Assembly: GCF_000496835.1 (NCBI RefSeq)
Contig: NZ_KI543239.1
Location: 141,947-205,946 of the forward strand
DNA length: 64,000 bases
Reading direction: 5' to 3'
Origin: Thalassobacillus devorans MSP14
Lineage (GTDB): Bacteria > Bacillota > Bacilli > Bacillales > Halobacillaceae
In this document: positions 34,321 through 43,249 of the stretch, in pieces
How positions within the stretch are numbered: position 1 is the first letter of the stretch
Layout of the letters: each line of letters opens with the position of its first letter
The notes under the pieces: model-generated
The model's database searches: none
What the model was told of the DNA's origin: nothing
The model's input: the letters and a program-made list of their open reading frames with translations, nothing else
Program-made: the position numbers and the translations under genes

Positions 34321-34366
34321 ACAGGGCGCCGGCCGCAATGTAAACTGCCGGCGCCCTGTTTTTGTT
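34321..34366 (+). terminator. Strong orphan terminator
   Basis: 13-bp GC-rich stem ACAGGGCGCCGGC/GCCGGCGCCCTGT then TTTTTG. No plus-strand gene lies upstream within 3 kb. The rest of 34145-34540 holds the WalR region and the promoter of the next gene, with no supported ORF. Confidence 0.8.
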
Positions 34367-34540
34367 TTTGACAAAGTTCTTTATTATGAGCCAGGAGCCG
34401 CGCTTTATTTACGCTGCCTGGTTGGTTTTCTGCAAACAGGTAAAGCCATATTGGTTTAAAGTCGATTTGCTAATTTTGTTTAGTGATTCTGCTCACGTGG
34501 TAGCTATAATTAGATAGATTTTAAAGGAGGCAGTGATAAT

Positions 34541-35200
34541 ATGGAATGGCTTAGAATCATATCATATATCGCATTAGCAACCGGTTTGATTTCTACATTG
34601 ATTATAGCTATTGATGTATATAAGCATCCACAGATGATGTGGATTATGAATCTCGTCTGGCCGATCAATGGATGGTTTTTCGGACCATTTGCCTTATGGA
34701 CTTATTTCCGCTGGGGGCGGCTGAAGGCGAAAGATAATGAAAAAGAAGATAACCGTGGGAGACCGGAAAAAGTATTCTTCTCCACAAGCCACTGTTCTTC
34801 CGGATGCACGCTGGGAGATGCAGCAGGAGTTCCGCTGGTAGCAATAGCAGGTTTGACTATATTAGGAACGACATTATTTGCCCATTATCTGGTGCAATTC
34901 GTTTTAGCATATATTTTTGGTATTCTGTTCCAGTTTTTTGCTATTCATCCTATGAATGATAAAGGAGTAATGGGATCATTCAAGGATTCCATCAAGGCGG
35001 ATACATTATCCCTTGTAGCATTTGAAGTCGGGATGTTTGCCTGGATGGCACTTGTCCATTATGTTTTATTTGCACACCCACCGAAGCCTACGGAAGCGAC
35101 ATACTGGTTCATGATGCAAATTGCGATGATTATCGGATTTGCTACAAGCTATCCTGCTAACTGGTGGCTGGTGCAGAAGGGGATAAAAGAAGAAATGTAA
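34541..35200 (+). CDS. DUF4396 family membrane protein
   Basis: 219 residues, about six membrane segments. The family signature STSHCSSGCTLGD (about residues 81-93) has a His and two Cys that could bind metal, and the C-terminal TSYPANWWLVQKGIKEEM is highly conserved; HP in FAIHPMND and FAHPPKP are further His candidates. Function unknown. AAAGGAGG precedes the ATG; single gene with terminator. Confidence 0.85.
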   Translation: MEWLRIISYIALATGLISTLIIAIDVYKHPQMMWIMNLVWPINGWFFGPFALWTYFRWGRLKAKDNEKEDNRGRPEKVFFSTSHCSSGCTLGDAAGVPLVAIAGLTILGTTLFAHYLVQFVLAYIFGILFQFFAIHPMNDKGVMGSFKDSIKADTLSLVAFEVGMFAWMALVHYVLFAHPPKPTEATYWFMMQIAMIIGFATSYPANWWLVQKGIKEEM

Positions 35201-35230
35201 AGGCGGCCATTTGATTGGCGCCTTTTTTCT
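35200..35230 (+). terminator. Terminator after the DUF4396 gene
   Basis: Stem AAGGCG/CGCCTT with inner GCCA/TTGG pairing, followed by T6. Confidence 0.7.
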
Positions 35231-35320
35231 TTAGGTTGTACGCTAAGTTTCCTATAATGTAGGGTAAGATACCATTAAATAGGGTGAGTTGAAAGAAATT
35301 CCAAGAAACGAGGGTTATCC

Positions 35321-36214
35321 ATGCCTAGATATAACAAAGCGTTATTTCTATACAATGGCAATGCTGGCAGCGATAATATAGAGCAGAAACTATCCGAGAC
35401 ACTGCCGGTATTTGCGCAAAGAATCAAAGAATTGATTGTCATACAAACGTTCAGTATTGAAGAGGCGCAGGAAACTTGCCTGAATTATGGGGAACAAATT
35501 GACCTGCTGCTCATCTTAGGTGGCGATGGAACATTGCATGCCTGTATCAATACTATCTCCCGGCTGGAAAAGCGGCCGGTCATCGGTGTTCTTCCTGGAG
35601 GGACGAGCAATGACTTCAGCAGGATGATGGAGATACCACAAAACTTAAACCAGGCAGCAAAAACGCTGGTTAATGGCCGGGAGACTCCGGTGGATGTGGG
35701 GAAATTAGAGGAGTGCTACTTCCTGAATTTTTGGGGAATCGGACTGGTGACTGAAACATCTTTTAATATCGATAAAAATCAGAAAAGCAGACTTGGTGTA
35801 CTGAGTTATTTTATAAGTGCACTAAAAACCATCAATCAGGCTGATTCATTTTCCTTCCGTATGACAATTGACGGGAAAGTGATAGAAGACGAAGCGATCA
35901 TGATTCTGGTGATGAACGGGAAGTATTTAGGCACGAGACAAATACCGATTGATTCCATCCATGCTTCGGATGGACAGCTGGATGTTTTAGTAATTAAAAA
36001 TTCCAATCTTACTTTATTCAAAGAGTTGATGTCTTTGGATCAGCCATGGGCTGAAACGGAAAGTTTTCAGGAGCTGTCCTATACAAAAGGGGAACACATT
36101 GAAATTACCGCTTCTCCCGAACAAGAAGTAGACATGGATGGCGAAATAAATTTCAAGACACCATCCTCCATTGACCTATTACCTAACCATCTCACATTTC
36201 TGCATGCGCAATAA
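35321..36214 (+). CDS. Diacylglycerol kinase family lipid kinase (second copy)
   Basis: 297 residues with the DAGK signatures LILGGDGTLHACINT (about 65-79), GVLPGGTSNDFSR, and a C-terminal beta-rich domain containing VDMDGE. Same family as 7065-7952. Lipid substrate unknown. Preceded by a moderate ribosome site (GAGGG) and followed by a strong terminator. Confidence 0.87.
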   Translation: MPRYNKALFLYNGNAGSDNIEQKLSETLPVFAQRIKELIVIQTFSIEEAQETCLNYGEQIDLLLILGGDGTLHACINTISRLEKRPVIGVLPGGTSNDFSRMMEIPQNLNQAAKTLVNGRETPVDVGKLEECYFLNFWGIGLVTETSFNIDKNQKSRLGVLSYFISALKTINQADSFSFRMTIDGKVIEDEAIMILVMNGKYLGTRQIPIDSIHASDGQLDVLVIKNSNLTLFKELMSLDQPWAETESFQELSYTKGEHIEITASPEQEVDMDGEINFKTPSSIDLLPNHLTFLHAQ

Positions 36215-36243
36215 CCGCACGAGATATTCGTGCGGTTTTTTTG
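36213..36243 (+). terminator. Terminator after the second lipid kinase gene
   Basis: 10-bp stem AACCGCACGA/TCGTGCGGTT then T6. Confidence 0.88.
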
Positions 36244-36262
36244 AGCTTGTGTTTTTAAATTC

Positions 36263-36478
36263 TTAGAAATAAGTGTTGACGGGGCGTTTAGGGTTTTCAT
36301 CATCGTCATCTGCAGCTTTATTGACTGCATCTGCAGTTTTATCCACTGCGTTCATGGCAGCACTTTCAACAGCTTCTGTTGCTCCCTGGACAGCATCAAA
36401 TGCTGCATCTGCACCGTCCTTGATACTCTTGGCTGTGCGGGTCACATTCTGCTGTGTCTGGTTTCTTTTTTTGGCCAC
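36263..36478 (-). CDS. Small Ala/Asp-rich helical protein
   Basis: 71 residues: basic head (MAKKRNQTQQNVTR), then 11-residue-like Ala/Val/Asp/Lys periodicity (AAFDAVQGATEAVES, NAVDKTADAVNKAAD) suggesting an amphipathic helix, reminiscent of LEA-type stress proteins but too short to place in a family. GTG start behind AGGAGGTGG. Convergent with the lipid kinase gene. Confidence 0.7.
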   Translation of the reverse strand: MAKKRNQTQQNVTRTAKSIKDGADAAFDAVQGATEAVESAAMNAVDKTADAVNKAADDDDENPKRPVNTYF

Positions 36479-36616
36479 GATTTATCCACCTCCTGACTTA
36501 GGTTAGTTTGCAGCTCGTTCACAAGCTTATTCGTTGCAAGCTGAATTACCCCACATAAAAAGGGATTTCATGGGTTTTATGGAATTAAAAGATATAGAGG
36601 AAAAGGAGGAGAAAGA

Positions 36617-37003
36617 ATGACAGTAAGTGGTTTTGAACCAAAAGTTCATGCAGTGTTTGTACATACGAAGAATTTGCGTCGGTCAGCAGCCTGGTATAGT
36701 GATTTATTAGACCTTCCATTTGATAGCAGCAGGGTGGAGTCTCCGGTTTATAATATGCCCCTTACAGGAGAAGTTTATATGACGTTGGATGACCATGCTT
36801 TTGACCCGGATTATCAATTTGAACCAGTACACACCCCGGTATTTAATTTTTGCTCTTCAGACCTTGCAAAAAGCTACCAGTGGGTAAAAGGAAAAGGTAT
36901 AATAATTGTACGTGATATAGAGAGACATGGGGATTTTGGCTGGTTCAACATTGAAGACCCTGATAAGAATGTTGTCATGATTTGCGGCAATATTCCATCT
37001 TGA
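36617..37003 (+). CDS. VOC family (glyoxalase/bleomycin-resistance type) protein
   Basis: 128 residues, one beta-alpha-beta-beta-beta pair: HAVFVHTKNLRRSAAWYSDLLDL starts module one (His ligand), FNIEDPDKNVVMICGN ends module two. Reaction unknown. AAAGGAGGAG precedes the ATG. Shares a bidirectional terminator with the convergent methyltransferase gene. Confidence 0.85.
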   Translation: MTVSGFEPKVHAVFVHTKNLRRSAAWYSDLLDLPFDSSRVESPVYNMPLTGEVYMTLDDHAFDPDYQFEPVHTPVFNFCSSDLAKSYQWVKGKGIIIVRDIERHGDFGWFNIEDPDKNVVMICGNIPS

Positions 37004-37058
37004 TCGATAGAAGGGATGGCAACTGGAGGTATGAATGCCTGGTCAGGAGATACAGAAA

Positions 37059-37098
37059 AATAAGAGGAGCTTTCAACATTGAAAGCTCCTCTTATTTA
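37059..37098. terminator. Bidirectional terminator
   Basis: About 18-bp stem AATAAGAGGAGCTTTCAA pairing with its complement around CATT, flanked by A- and T-rich ends. Confidence 0.85.
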
Positions 37099-37703
37099 TG
37101 TGAGACGGCTATTCCAAGGGGGTAATGAACTGTATCCCGTGGTGGCTCGATTAAAACCCCTTTTTGATAAAAGAATTCTTTTGAACTATAATCAGTAAAT
37201 AAGTCCTGGAATTCCTCCGGTTTCAACTGATGAATATGAAATGGCGAACTACTTGGCTTGCCGCGCCCCTGGCCGAACGGAGTGGACACCACCAGGGTTC
37301 CGCCTTCTTTTAGTAAGTTGTAGTAATTGGCTAACAGTTGTTCTTCGTCTTCGATGTGTTCATATGTTTCAAAGCTCACAATCGTATCGAAGGTCCCGAG
37401 TTTTTCCGGAAGCTCTGGATCGACAGCATCCATAACTTTATAACTTGTTTTCGGATGATAATAAGTCGCTTTAGCATATTCGATGATAGCAGGATCAATA
37501 TCGACACCAATGACTTCATTTACTTCTTTTTTTCTTTCTTTCGCTATCATGTGGGTCCCGTAACCGGCGCCGCACGACAAATCCAATACTCTTCCTTTTG
37601 TATAGGGCATGGCAAATTGGTAACGTGCCATATGCTCGAGCAGCATCCTGTTGGAGGGCTTCATGTACTCTGGAATAACACGTTCGCCAGTATCCTCAAC
37701 CAC
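37092..37703 (-). CDS. Class I SAM-dependent methyltransferase
   Basis: 203 residues. Motif I VLDLSCGAGYGTH (about residues 39-51), acidic loop VIGVDIDP, motif IV FDTIVSFETYEHIED and a post-motif EGGTLVVSTPFG. The substrate cannot be inferred; similar proteins are usually annotated as generic or glycan/lipid methyltransferases. GTG start with a modest ribosome site (AGCGGTGA). Confidence 0.85.
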   Translation of the reverse strand: MVEDTGERVIPEYMKPSNRMLLEHMARYQFAMPYTKGRVLDLSCGAGYGTHMIAKERKKEVNEVIGVDIDPAIIEYAKATYYHPKTSYKVMDAVDPELPEKLGTFDTIVSFETYEHIEDEEQLLANYYNLLKEGGTLVVSTPFGQGRGKPSSSPFHIHQLKPEEFQDLFTDYSSKEFFYQKGVLIEPPRDTVHYPLGIAVSHK

Positions 37704-37856
37704 TATTCTTCACCGCTTTCTATAAAAATGAATCATCTTCATAAAGTATGCCATAAATTTTGTTGATTCACCAACACCCGTAAGTGATTTGACAGGGATT
37801 TATCACCGATTTATAATTATTTTAAATTCGAGATATTAATGAGAGGAAGAAACCCT

Positions 37857-38321
37857 ATGGATGAAAAAGAACAATACCAACAGAAAAAAGAGGATCCTTC
37901 CTTAAAGCTGTTTGTTGTGTTGTCAAAAGCAGAAAGGTCGATTGAAGATCTGGTTAAAAAAGATATTCACCGCTATGGCTTAAATGCCACGGAATTTGGT
38001 GTGTTGGAACTTCTATACCATCAAGGGGAACAGCCGCTTCAGAAAATTGGAGAAAAGATCCTGCTGGCAAGCGGAAGTATCACCTATGTGGTAGATAAAT
38101 TAGAAAAGAAAGCCTATTTAGAAAGAATCCCTTGTCCTAATGATCGTCGTATAACGTATGCATCTATTACCCCTAAGGGGAAAGAAATGCTTAATAAAAT
38201 CTTTCCGGACCATTGGAAGCAGATTGAGCAGATCACTGATGGACTGTCGGAAGAGGAGAAGCTCCAGGCGATCGAACTGCTGAAAAAACTCGGTAAACAC
38301 GCAGATCAGTTAAAGGGCTAG
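37857..38321 (+). CDS. MarR family transcriptional regulator
   Basis: 154-residue winged-helix regulator: LNATEFGVLELLYHQGEQPLQ (helix 2-3), recognition helix ASGSITYVVDKLEKKAYLER, wing CPNDRRITYASITPKG. Resembles the MhqR/YkvE type of quinone and thiol-stress regulators, but no quinone-dioxygenase gene is adjacent, so the target is unknown. The ATG at 37857 is chosen over ATG 37839, which contains the ribosome site AGAGGAAG. Terminator follows. Confidence 0.87.
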   Translation: MDEKEQYQQKKEDPSLKLFVVLSKAERSIEDLVKKDIHRYGLNATEFGVLELLYHQGEQPLQKIGEKILLASGSITYVVDKLEKKAYLERIPCPNDRRITYASITPKGKEMLNKIFPDHWKQIEQITDGLSEEEKLQAIELLKKLGKHADQLKG

Positions 38322-38386
38322 ATTTAATCAGAGAATTGATACAATTGATGATAATTTAATTCCTGAAGATATATTTACTTTATCTG

Positions 38387-38424
38387 AAAAAGTCAAAGGT
38401 CTGCGGACCTTTGACTTTTTTTGT
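38387..38424 (+). terminator. Terminator after the marR gene
   Basis: 14-bp stem AAAAGTCAAAGGTC/GACCTTTGACTTTT with loop TGCG and T7. Confidence 0.9.
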
Positions 38425-38441
38425 CTTTAGGAGGAAGAAAT

Positions 38442-38767
38442 TTGATCATTTCATTAAAAGAAGTTAAAAAGCCGTTTCCCTGGCAGCTATCAGGAAACAC
38501 AGCATAAGTGGAAACAGCTGCAAACGACCCAGGCTGAAGAACAGGAAAAAATCATTCAGCAGCCATACAAACAAAACAATCCGGTAGAAAAGGATTATGA
38601 AAAGTTAATTTATGTGGAAGAGAAGCAAATTTGGAAAAGCTTTGGAAAAGCTTGAAAAAAGAATGATGGAAAAGCGGGAATAGGGTGAGTTAGAGGGGTT
38701 GAATATACAAAAAGAACGTCTGGAAACAAAAATTGCTGCACTTTATGCGGAGTGGGTGGAAGTCTGA
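38442..38767 (+). pseudogene. Remnant of an ABC-F type ATPase gene
   Basis: A ribosome site and TTG start give MIISLKEVKK, typical of the first residues of ABC-F proteins, then the reading changes frame straight into a C-terminal-like stretch: GSYQETQHKWKQ, LIYVEEKQIWK, LEKLEKRMMEKRE, ELEGLNIQKERLETKIAALY, AEWVEV. The last match the coiled-coil tail of Uup/YfmR-like proteins. Both nucleotide-binding domains are absent and there are several stops and frame changes. It looks like a gene with a large internal deletion that then decayed. No other feature is seen in 38322-38861. Confidence 0.6.
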
Positions 38768-38861
38768 AAAAAATGAAGGATGTGTGACGTATATCATAGT
38801 TAGCCTTTCAAAAAGAATTTACTATATAAATAGTAAAAACCTTTGAAAGGGAGAGGGTATC

Positions 38862-39269
38862 GTGGTTGATATGAACTTATCTGGTCTTTTGGTATGGATG
38901 ATTTTCCCGTATGTCTCTGTTGCTGTATTTATGATGGGAATGATATGGAGATATGAGGAAGGTGCAAAAAAGAAGCAGGTACCAATGATGTATCATGTCA
39001 CCATGATTTCCTTGTTCATTATTAATGGGATCCTTTTGATTGGGCTTTTTTACAGCGATGGCATCCACTGGCTTGGGTGGTACCGGGATTTCCTGATGTT
39101 CCAGCCTGATGTGAATGCTATTATGCCAAGTTCCGGCATGCAGCAAATACAGGTGCCAATGTTCTTTTTCGGTCTGGTAATGCTGCCGTTTTCTATTTAT
39201 ATGCCCTCACTGTCTTCGCCTTTCAAACACGTGAAGCAAGTGCGCAGGTTAGTGAAAAATGCAATTTGA
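38862..39269 (+). CDS. NarI-like (respiratory nitrate reductase gamma) membrane protein
   Basis: 135 residues, three to four membrane segments. The N-terminal part (LLVWMIFPYVSVAVFMMGMIWRYE) resembles the first helix of NarI, and YHVTMISLFIING the next, but the protein is about half the length of NarI, and neither narG nor narH is nearby. Either a stand-alone relative or a trimmed remnant. GTG 38862 or ATG 38871 could be the start. Terminator follows. Confidence 0.6.
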   Translation: MVDMNLSGLLVWMIFPYVSVAVFMMGMIWRYEEGAKKKQVPMMYHVTMISLFIINGILLIGLFYSDGIHWLGWYRDFLMFQPDVNAIMPSSGMQQIQVPMFFFGLVMLPFSIYMPSLSSPFKHVKQVRRLVKNAI

Positions 39270-39294
39270 CCATGAGGAAGTTTATTTAATGAAA

Positions 39295-39324
39295 GCCGAC
39301 ACCAAAAGTGTGTCGGCCTTTTTA
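39295..39324 (+). terminator. Terminator after the NarI-like gene
   Basis: 8-bp stem GCCGACAC/GTGTCGGC followed by CTTTTTAT. Confidence 0.8.
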
Positions 39325-39459
39325 TACTCGTCTGGGGAATTATTAGTGATTCTTTGTGTGGCTCACTTTAAGCGGTGGGTCACATCAAGCTCCAGCAAGA
39401 AAATACGAAGGCTTTCTCCATATGTCCTGGGGCCAAACCGATTTTTTCTTATAGCCCTG

Positions 39460-40557
39460 TCAGTGGATAGATACCTGCTTAGCGGGATTTTTTCTGTTAG
39501 CTTTATAGTATTTAACGAGATTCTCCTGAATGCTCGTGAAGTCAGGGCATGTGATAGGAGTACCTTCCAGGTCTTTTTGAGTCTGGGAAACATCATAATG
39601 ACTGTCGCAAGTGAAGTAGTCTAACGCTTCCTTTGGCATGCCTAACCATTTCCGGACAACTGCCAGTTTCAACGTATTTCCTGCCCATCCAAGTGGTACG
39701 GTAAAGCTAGGTTCTTTGGAGAGATATGAGTTGGCAAAAAGTTTATAGATAGCTTTTGCCGTCAATGGCGCCGGATCGGTCAGGTGGTAGGTTTTCCCTG
39801 CGCCGATAGGGTGATGACTGAGGTGGATGGCAGCCTGGACGACGTAATCCCATGGGACCAGATTCACCTCTACCTGTCCTTCTCCGAAAAAAGGAAGCAG
39901 GGGAGCGTAGCTCATATGCGCAATCATATTAAGGATGAAATATGGGCCATCGAATTTAGCGGTAGTACCCTCTTTGGAATCTCCAACTACTATACCTGGG
40001 CGCAGGATCGTAGTTGGTACATCATGCTTTACTGATTGAACCAATCGTTCTGCTTCATATTTGGTGTATTCATAATGATTTTTAAAGCCTGCTTCATGTT
40101 CCAGTTCGTTTTCGTAGATAGCGCCTGAGCGTCTACCTGATACATAAGCTGTACTGAAATAGCTATAGCGTTCTATACGGTCTGCCAGTTTTACCCACTC
40201 ATTGACATGCCTCGTTCCATTGACATTTACCTGCCATGCTGGAGTTAAAGGTACGGATAAGTCATAGATAGCTGCCAGGTGAAAAAAGTGGGTCACTTCA
40301 TTTTTTAACTGTGCGGATGTCTCTTCATCAATACCAAACTCAGGAGCAGTGATGTCGCCTTCGATTAAACAAAACTTATCTTCGGTCAGGTAGCTTTTCT
40401 GGATAAGCCTCTGCAATGATGATTCTGCCTGTTTTTTTGCTGATTTAACGTACAACAAATATATTTTGTCCACGGGATAGCCTTGATGGAAGATTTCATC
40501 TATCAAATGTGAAGCAAGGAATCCGGGATATCCTGTAAAGAAATATGTATTGGCCAT
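39460..40557 (-). CDS. SDR family oxidoreductase, fatty acyl-CoA reductase-like
   Basis: 365 residues, extended short-chain dehydrogenase with the male-sterility-type NAD-binding domain. NAD site FTGYPGFLASHL at the N-terminus, YxxxK in HYEYTKYEAERL (about residues 164-168), and LRPGIVVGDSKEG. Members reduce activated acyl groups or modify sugars and terpenoids; substrate unknown. GAAGGAGA precedes the ATG. Divergent from the YhfK-like gene. Confidence 0.85.
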   Translation of the reverse strand: MANTYFFTGYPGFLASHLIDEIFHQGYPVDKIYLLYVKSAKKQAESSLQRLIQKSYLTEDKFCLIEGDITAPEFGIDEETSAQLKNEVTHFFHLAAIYDLSVPLTPAWQVNVNGTRHVNEWVKLADRIERYSYFSTAYVSGRRSGAIYENELEHEAGFKNHYEYTKYEAERLVQSVKHDVPTTILRPGIVVGDSKEGTTAKFDGPYFILNMIAHMSYAPLLPFFGEGQVEVNLVPWDYVVQAAIHLSHHPIGAGKTYHLTDPAPLTAKAIYKLFANSYLSKEPSFTVPLGWAGNTLKLAVVRKWLGMPKEALDYFTCDSHYDVSQTQKDLEGTPITCPDFTSIQENLVKYYKANRKNPAKQVSIH

Positions 40558-40677
40558 CTAAATGTCTCCTTCCTTTTCGATATTATTCGATAGATAGCGG
40601 TAATTTCCCTGTTTGTTTATATGATTTTTAAGAAGGGAAGAATGAATATGAGTTATCTTTCAAAGGAGGACGTTATT

Positions 40678-41310
40678 GTGCGTGTATTAGTTATCGGTGC
40701 AAATGGAAAGGTTGGCAAGTTACTTATCAATAAATTAAAGGATTCAGAACATGTCCCGGTAGCGATGGTACGGGATACCAACCAGGTGCCGCAATTTGAA
40801 GAAGCAGGAGTTGATACGGTACTAGGTGACTTAGAAGGGGACTTTTCTTCCGCCTATTACGGTGTGGATGCAGTTATCTTTGCGGCAGGTTCAGGCCCGC
40901 ATACCGGAGCGGATAAAACGGTTCTGATTGACCAGGAAGGTGCGATAAAATCTATTGATCTGGCCAGGCGCTTTGGAGTGCAGCGCTATATCCTGTTAAG
41001 TTCGATGGGGGCTGACCAGCCAGACGCAGGCCCTGATGGAATGAAACATTATTTATTCGCAAAACATCGAGCGGATGAATATTTAAGAAATTCCGGGTTG
41101 AATTACACAATCGTACGACCGGGTGGTTTAACGAACAATCCTGGAACAGGAAAAATCAGACTGGACGAAAAGCTGCATGAGTTCGGTAGCATTTCCCGGG
41201 AGGATGTAGCAGAAACGCTGGCATATCTGTTAAGTGTTCCTCGTGCAGAAAACGAGACCTTTGAAATATTAGAGGGAGATACCCAACTGGAAGAAGTATT
41301 GGCTTATTAA
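40678..41310 (+). CDS. NAD(P)-binding SDR protein, YhfK-like
   Basis: 210 residues, atypical SDR. NAD(P) site VIGANGKVGKLL, conserved RYILLSSMGADQPD and YTIVRPGGLTNNPGTG; B. subtilis YhfK is similar in length. Function unknown. The GTG at 40678 has AAAGGAGG 8 bases upstream; a longer frame from 40621 starts inside unrelated sequence. Single gene with terminator. Confidence 0.87.
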   Translation: MRVLVIGANGKVGKLLINKLKDSEHVPVAMVRDTNQVPQFEEAGVDTVLGDLEGDFSSAYYGVDAVIFAAGSGPHTGADKTVLIDQEGAIKSIDLARRFGVQRYILLSSMGADQPDAGPDGMKHYLFAKHRADEYLRNSGLNYTIVRPGGLTNNPGTGKIRLDEKLHEFGSISREDVAETLAYLLSVPRAENETFEILEGDTQLEEVLAY

Positions 41311-41330
41311 TGTAAAAAAGACAATCCCAA

Positions 41331-41368
41331 AAGGAGGCTGTTCCTTATTAGGAGCAGCCTTTTATAAC
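41331..41368 (+). terminator. Terminator after the yhfK-like gene
   Basis: Stem AAGGAGGCTGTTCC/GGAGCAGCCTTTT with one bulge, then TAT. Confidence 0.7.
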
Positions 41369-41513
41369 GGCAGGATGACAGGGATTATTTTTCTATTAAA
41401 AATTTCTGGAAAAGGTTTAGCCTCTGTTGAAACGGGGTAGACATGTATTATATACTAGGCACTGCATTAGCAGCAGTGATATAGGATTACTCGGAATTAT
41501 AGGGGGCACACCG

Positions 41514-41777
41514 ATGACGAAGCATGATGTTGTCGTATACGTCAGCAATAATTGTTCACATTGTGAAAAAGTCGTTGCAAAGTTAAAAGAATGGGATGTC
41601 AATTTCAGAGAAAAAAATGTATCTGAAAATAGAGAGCATTTCAAAGAACTGCAGAGGCAGAAGATATATGGCACGCCTGCAGCATTCATTGATGGTGAAC
41701 AGGTTTTGGGTTTCCAAAAAGGGAAGTTGCAAAGAAAACTTGGCATATATAATGACATTTCTTTTAATGTTCATTGA
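41514..41777 (+). CDS. Glutaredoxin-like protein
   Basis: 87 residues; thioredoxin fold with CSHC active site (VSNNCSHCEKVV, about residues 14-17) and cis-Pro in YGTPAAFIDG. Likely a thiol-disulfide exchange protein of the glutaredoxin/NrdH type. ATG 41514 is preceded by AGGGGG; the frame upstream lacks a ribosome site. Terminator follows. Confidence 0.85.
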   Translation: MTKHDVVVYVSNNCSHCEKVVAKLKEWDVNFREKNVSENREHFKELQRQKIYGTPAAFIDGEQVLGFQKGKLQRKLGIYNDISFNVH

Positions 41778-41800
41778 TGACAATGCGATAGGGCTATTTT

Positions 41801-41832
41801 ACAAGTGATCGTTCATCACTTGTCTTTTTTTT
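41801..41832 (+). terminator. Terminator after the glutaredoxin-like gene
   Basis: 8-bp stem ACAAGTGA/TCACTTGT followed by CT8. Confidence 0.88.
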
Positions 41833-41919
41833 GTAGAAAACCTGCAATTTCTGTTTATGCAAATCACCATTTTACTTAGTAAACATAGGCTGTTGATAGA
41901 AAGGAAGAAGGTGATTTTC

Positions 41920-42306
41920 ATGTTTTCCTATTCAGATAGATATTATCAGCAGGAACCATTCTTCCCGTACCCTTACCAGCACCAGCCGATGATGGGAGAA
42001 TATTCTTATAGTTATCCTCAATATCCGCAAAGCTGGAATATGCCTCAAGCGCCGGGAAACCCTTTTGAATATTACACAAAACCGATGTTTCCGCAGCAGA
42101 ATAAGATGCAAAGTGGATACGGCAATCAGCCTTTTTTCTATAACAACGGCGTAAACCCTAAGAACATGATCGGTTATTTTCAGGATCAGAATGGTCAGAT
42201 TGATATGGATAAAATGATGAAGACCGTCGGCCAATTAGCACAAACTGCCAATCAGCTTTCCCCATTGATGAAAGGCATAGGCGGGTTCATTAAAGGAATC
42301 CGCTAA
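41920..42306 (+). CDS. YppG-like protein
   Basis: 128 residues, Tyr/Pro/Gln-rich N-terminal two thirds (FPYPYQHQPMMG, YPQYPQSWNMPQ) and a conserved C-terminal part ending NPKNMIGYFQDQNGQIDMDK and KGIGGFIKGIR, as in the YppG family of sporulating bacilli, which is associated with the spore coat. ATG 41920 with GAAGGTGA upstream. Confidence 0.8.
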   Translation: MFSYSDRYYQQEPFFPYPYQHQPMMGEYSYSYPQYPQSWNMPQAPGNPFEYYTKPMFPQQNKMQSGYGNQPFFYNNGVNPKNMIGYFQDQNGQIDMDKMMKTVGQLAQTANQLSPLMKGIGGFIKGIR

Positions 42307-42375
42307 TAGCGTGCAGGGCGAGTCCTTGTACGCTTACTTCTTTTATGTTTTCAGTTAGGCGAAGGAGGGACAAAC

Positions 42376-43062
42376 GTGATCGGTTGTTTATGTATTCATG
42401 GCTATACAGGAGGACCATATGAAGTACAGCCATTAGTGACTTACCTGGAGCAAAGGACCGACTGGAAATTTGAAGTCCCTACACTTCCAGGGCATGGAAG
42501 AGTACTGGATTTAAAAGGCCGCTACTTCCAGGAATGGATCGCAGCGGCTGAACTTGCCTACCTTGAACTGAAAAAAACGTGTGATAAAGTATATATTATC
42601 GGTTTTTCCATGGGGGGCATGATTGCTGCCTATCTTTCTGCTAAACATGAAGTGGATCGTCTCGTATTGTTATCAGCTGCAGGAAAATATATCAACGTAC
42701 CGCAAATGTATAAGGATCTTACCAGCTTTCTGACAGAAGCTCTAAAGGGAAGTCTGGAAGAGAATGAGCTGTTCCTTCACTATCAGAATAAATTGAAACA
42801 GACGCCATTTCCGTCATCGGTGGAGTTTGTTAAATGTGTTCAGTTTACAAGACCTTATTTAAAGGACATCCACAATCCGATTTTGATCGTTCAAGGTAAG
42901 CAGGATGAGATGGTCCCAGATAAAGCGGCGCTCTACCTGGAACAGGAAATCCCCTCCAAAGACAAGCAGCTCGTTTTTTTCAAGCAATCAAAGCATTTAA
43001 TTTGCCATGGTAAAAATAAAGATGAGTTATTCGAGACCGTAATATCTTTCTTAACACGATAA
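42376..43062 (+). CDS. Carboxylesterase, Est30-like alpha/beta hydrolase
   Basis: 228 residues. Oxyanion strand CLCIHGYTGGPYE, nucleophile Ser in GFSMGG (about residue 79), acid Asp in KQDEMVP, His in QSKHLICH. Layout and length match the thermostable-type carboxylesterase Est30/YvaK. Hydrolyses short acyl esters; natural substrate unknown. GTG start behind AGGAGGG. Terminator follows. Confidence 0.88.
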   Translation: MIGCLCIHGYTGGPYEVQPLVTYLEQRTDWKFEVPTLPGHGRVLDLKGRYFQEWIAAAELAYLELKKTCDKVYIIGFSMGGMIAAYLSAKHEVDRLVLLSAAGKYINVPQMYKDLTSFLTEALKGSLEENELFLHYQNKLKQTPFPSSVEFVKCVQFTRPYLKDIHNPILIVQGKQDEMVPDKAALYLEQEIPSKDKQLVFFKQSKHLICHGKNKDELFETVISFLTR

Positions 43063-43148
43063 TTGGAGACGGGTATATTCGTATTGTTATCTCCACAGCC
43101 TGATTATGAACGATATCATGGGACAGTGAAAAGCTAAACGAAATAAAA

Positions 43149-43193
43149 GAGAGCCTGGCTGAAGGAACATACACCCATCAGCCAGGCTCTTAG
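43149..43193. terminator. Terminator after the esterase gene
   Basis: 13-bp stem AGAGCCTGGCTGA/TCAGCCAGGCTCT followed by TAGTTCTT. Confidence 0.7.
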
Positions 43194-43249
43194 TTCTTGT
43201 CCAGGAAATTTTAATGATGATTATAGATAACATTTTGCACTGAACTGCA

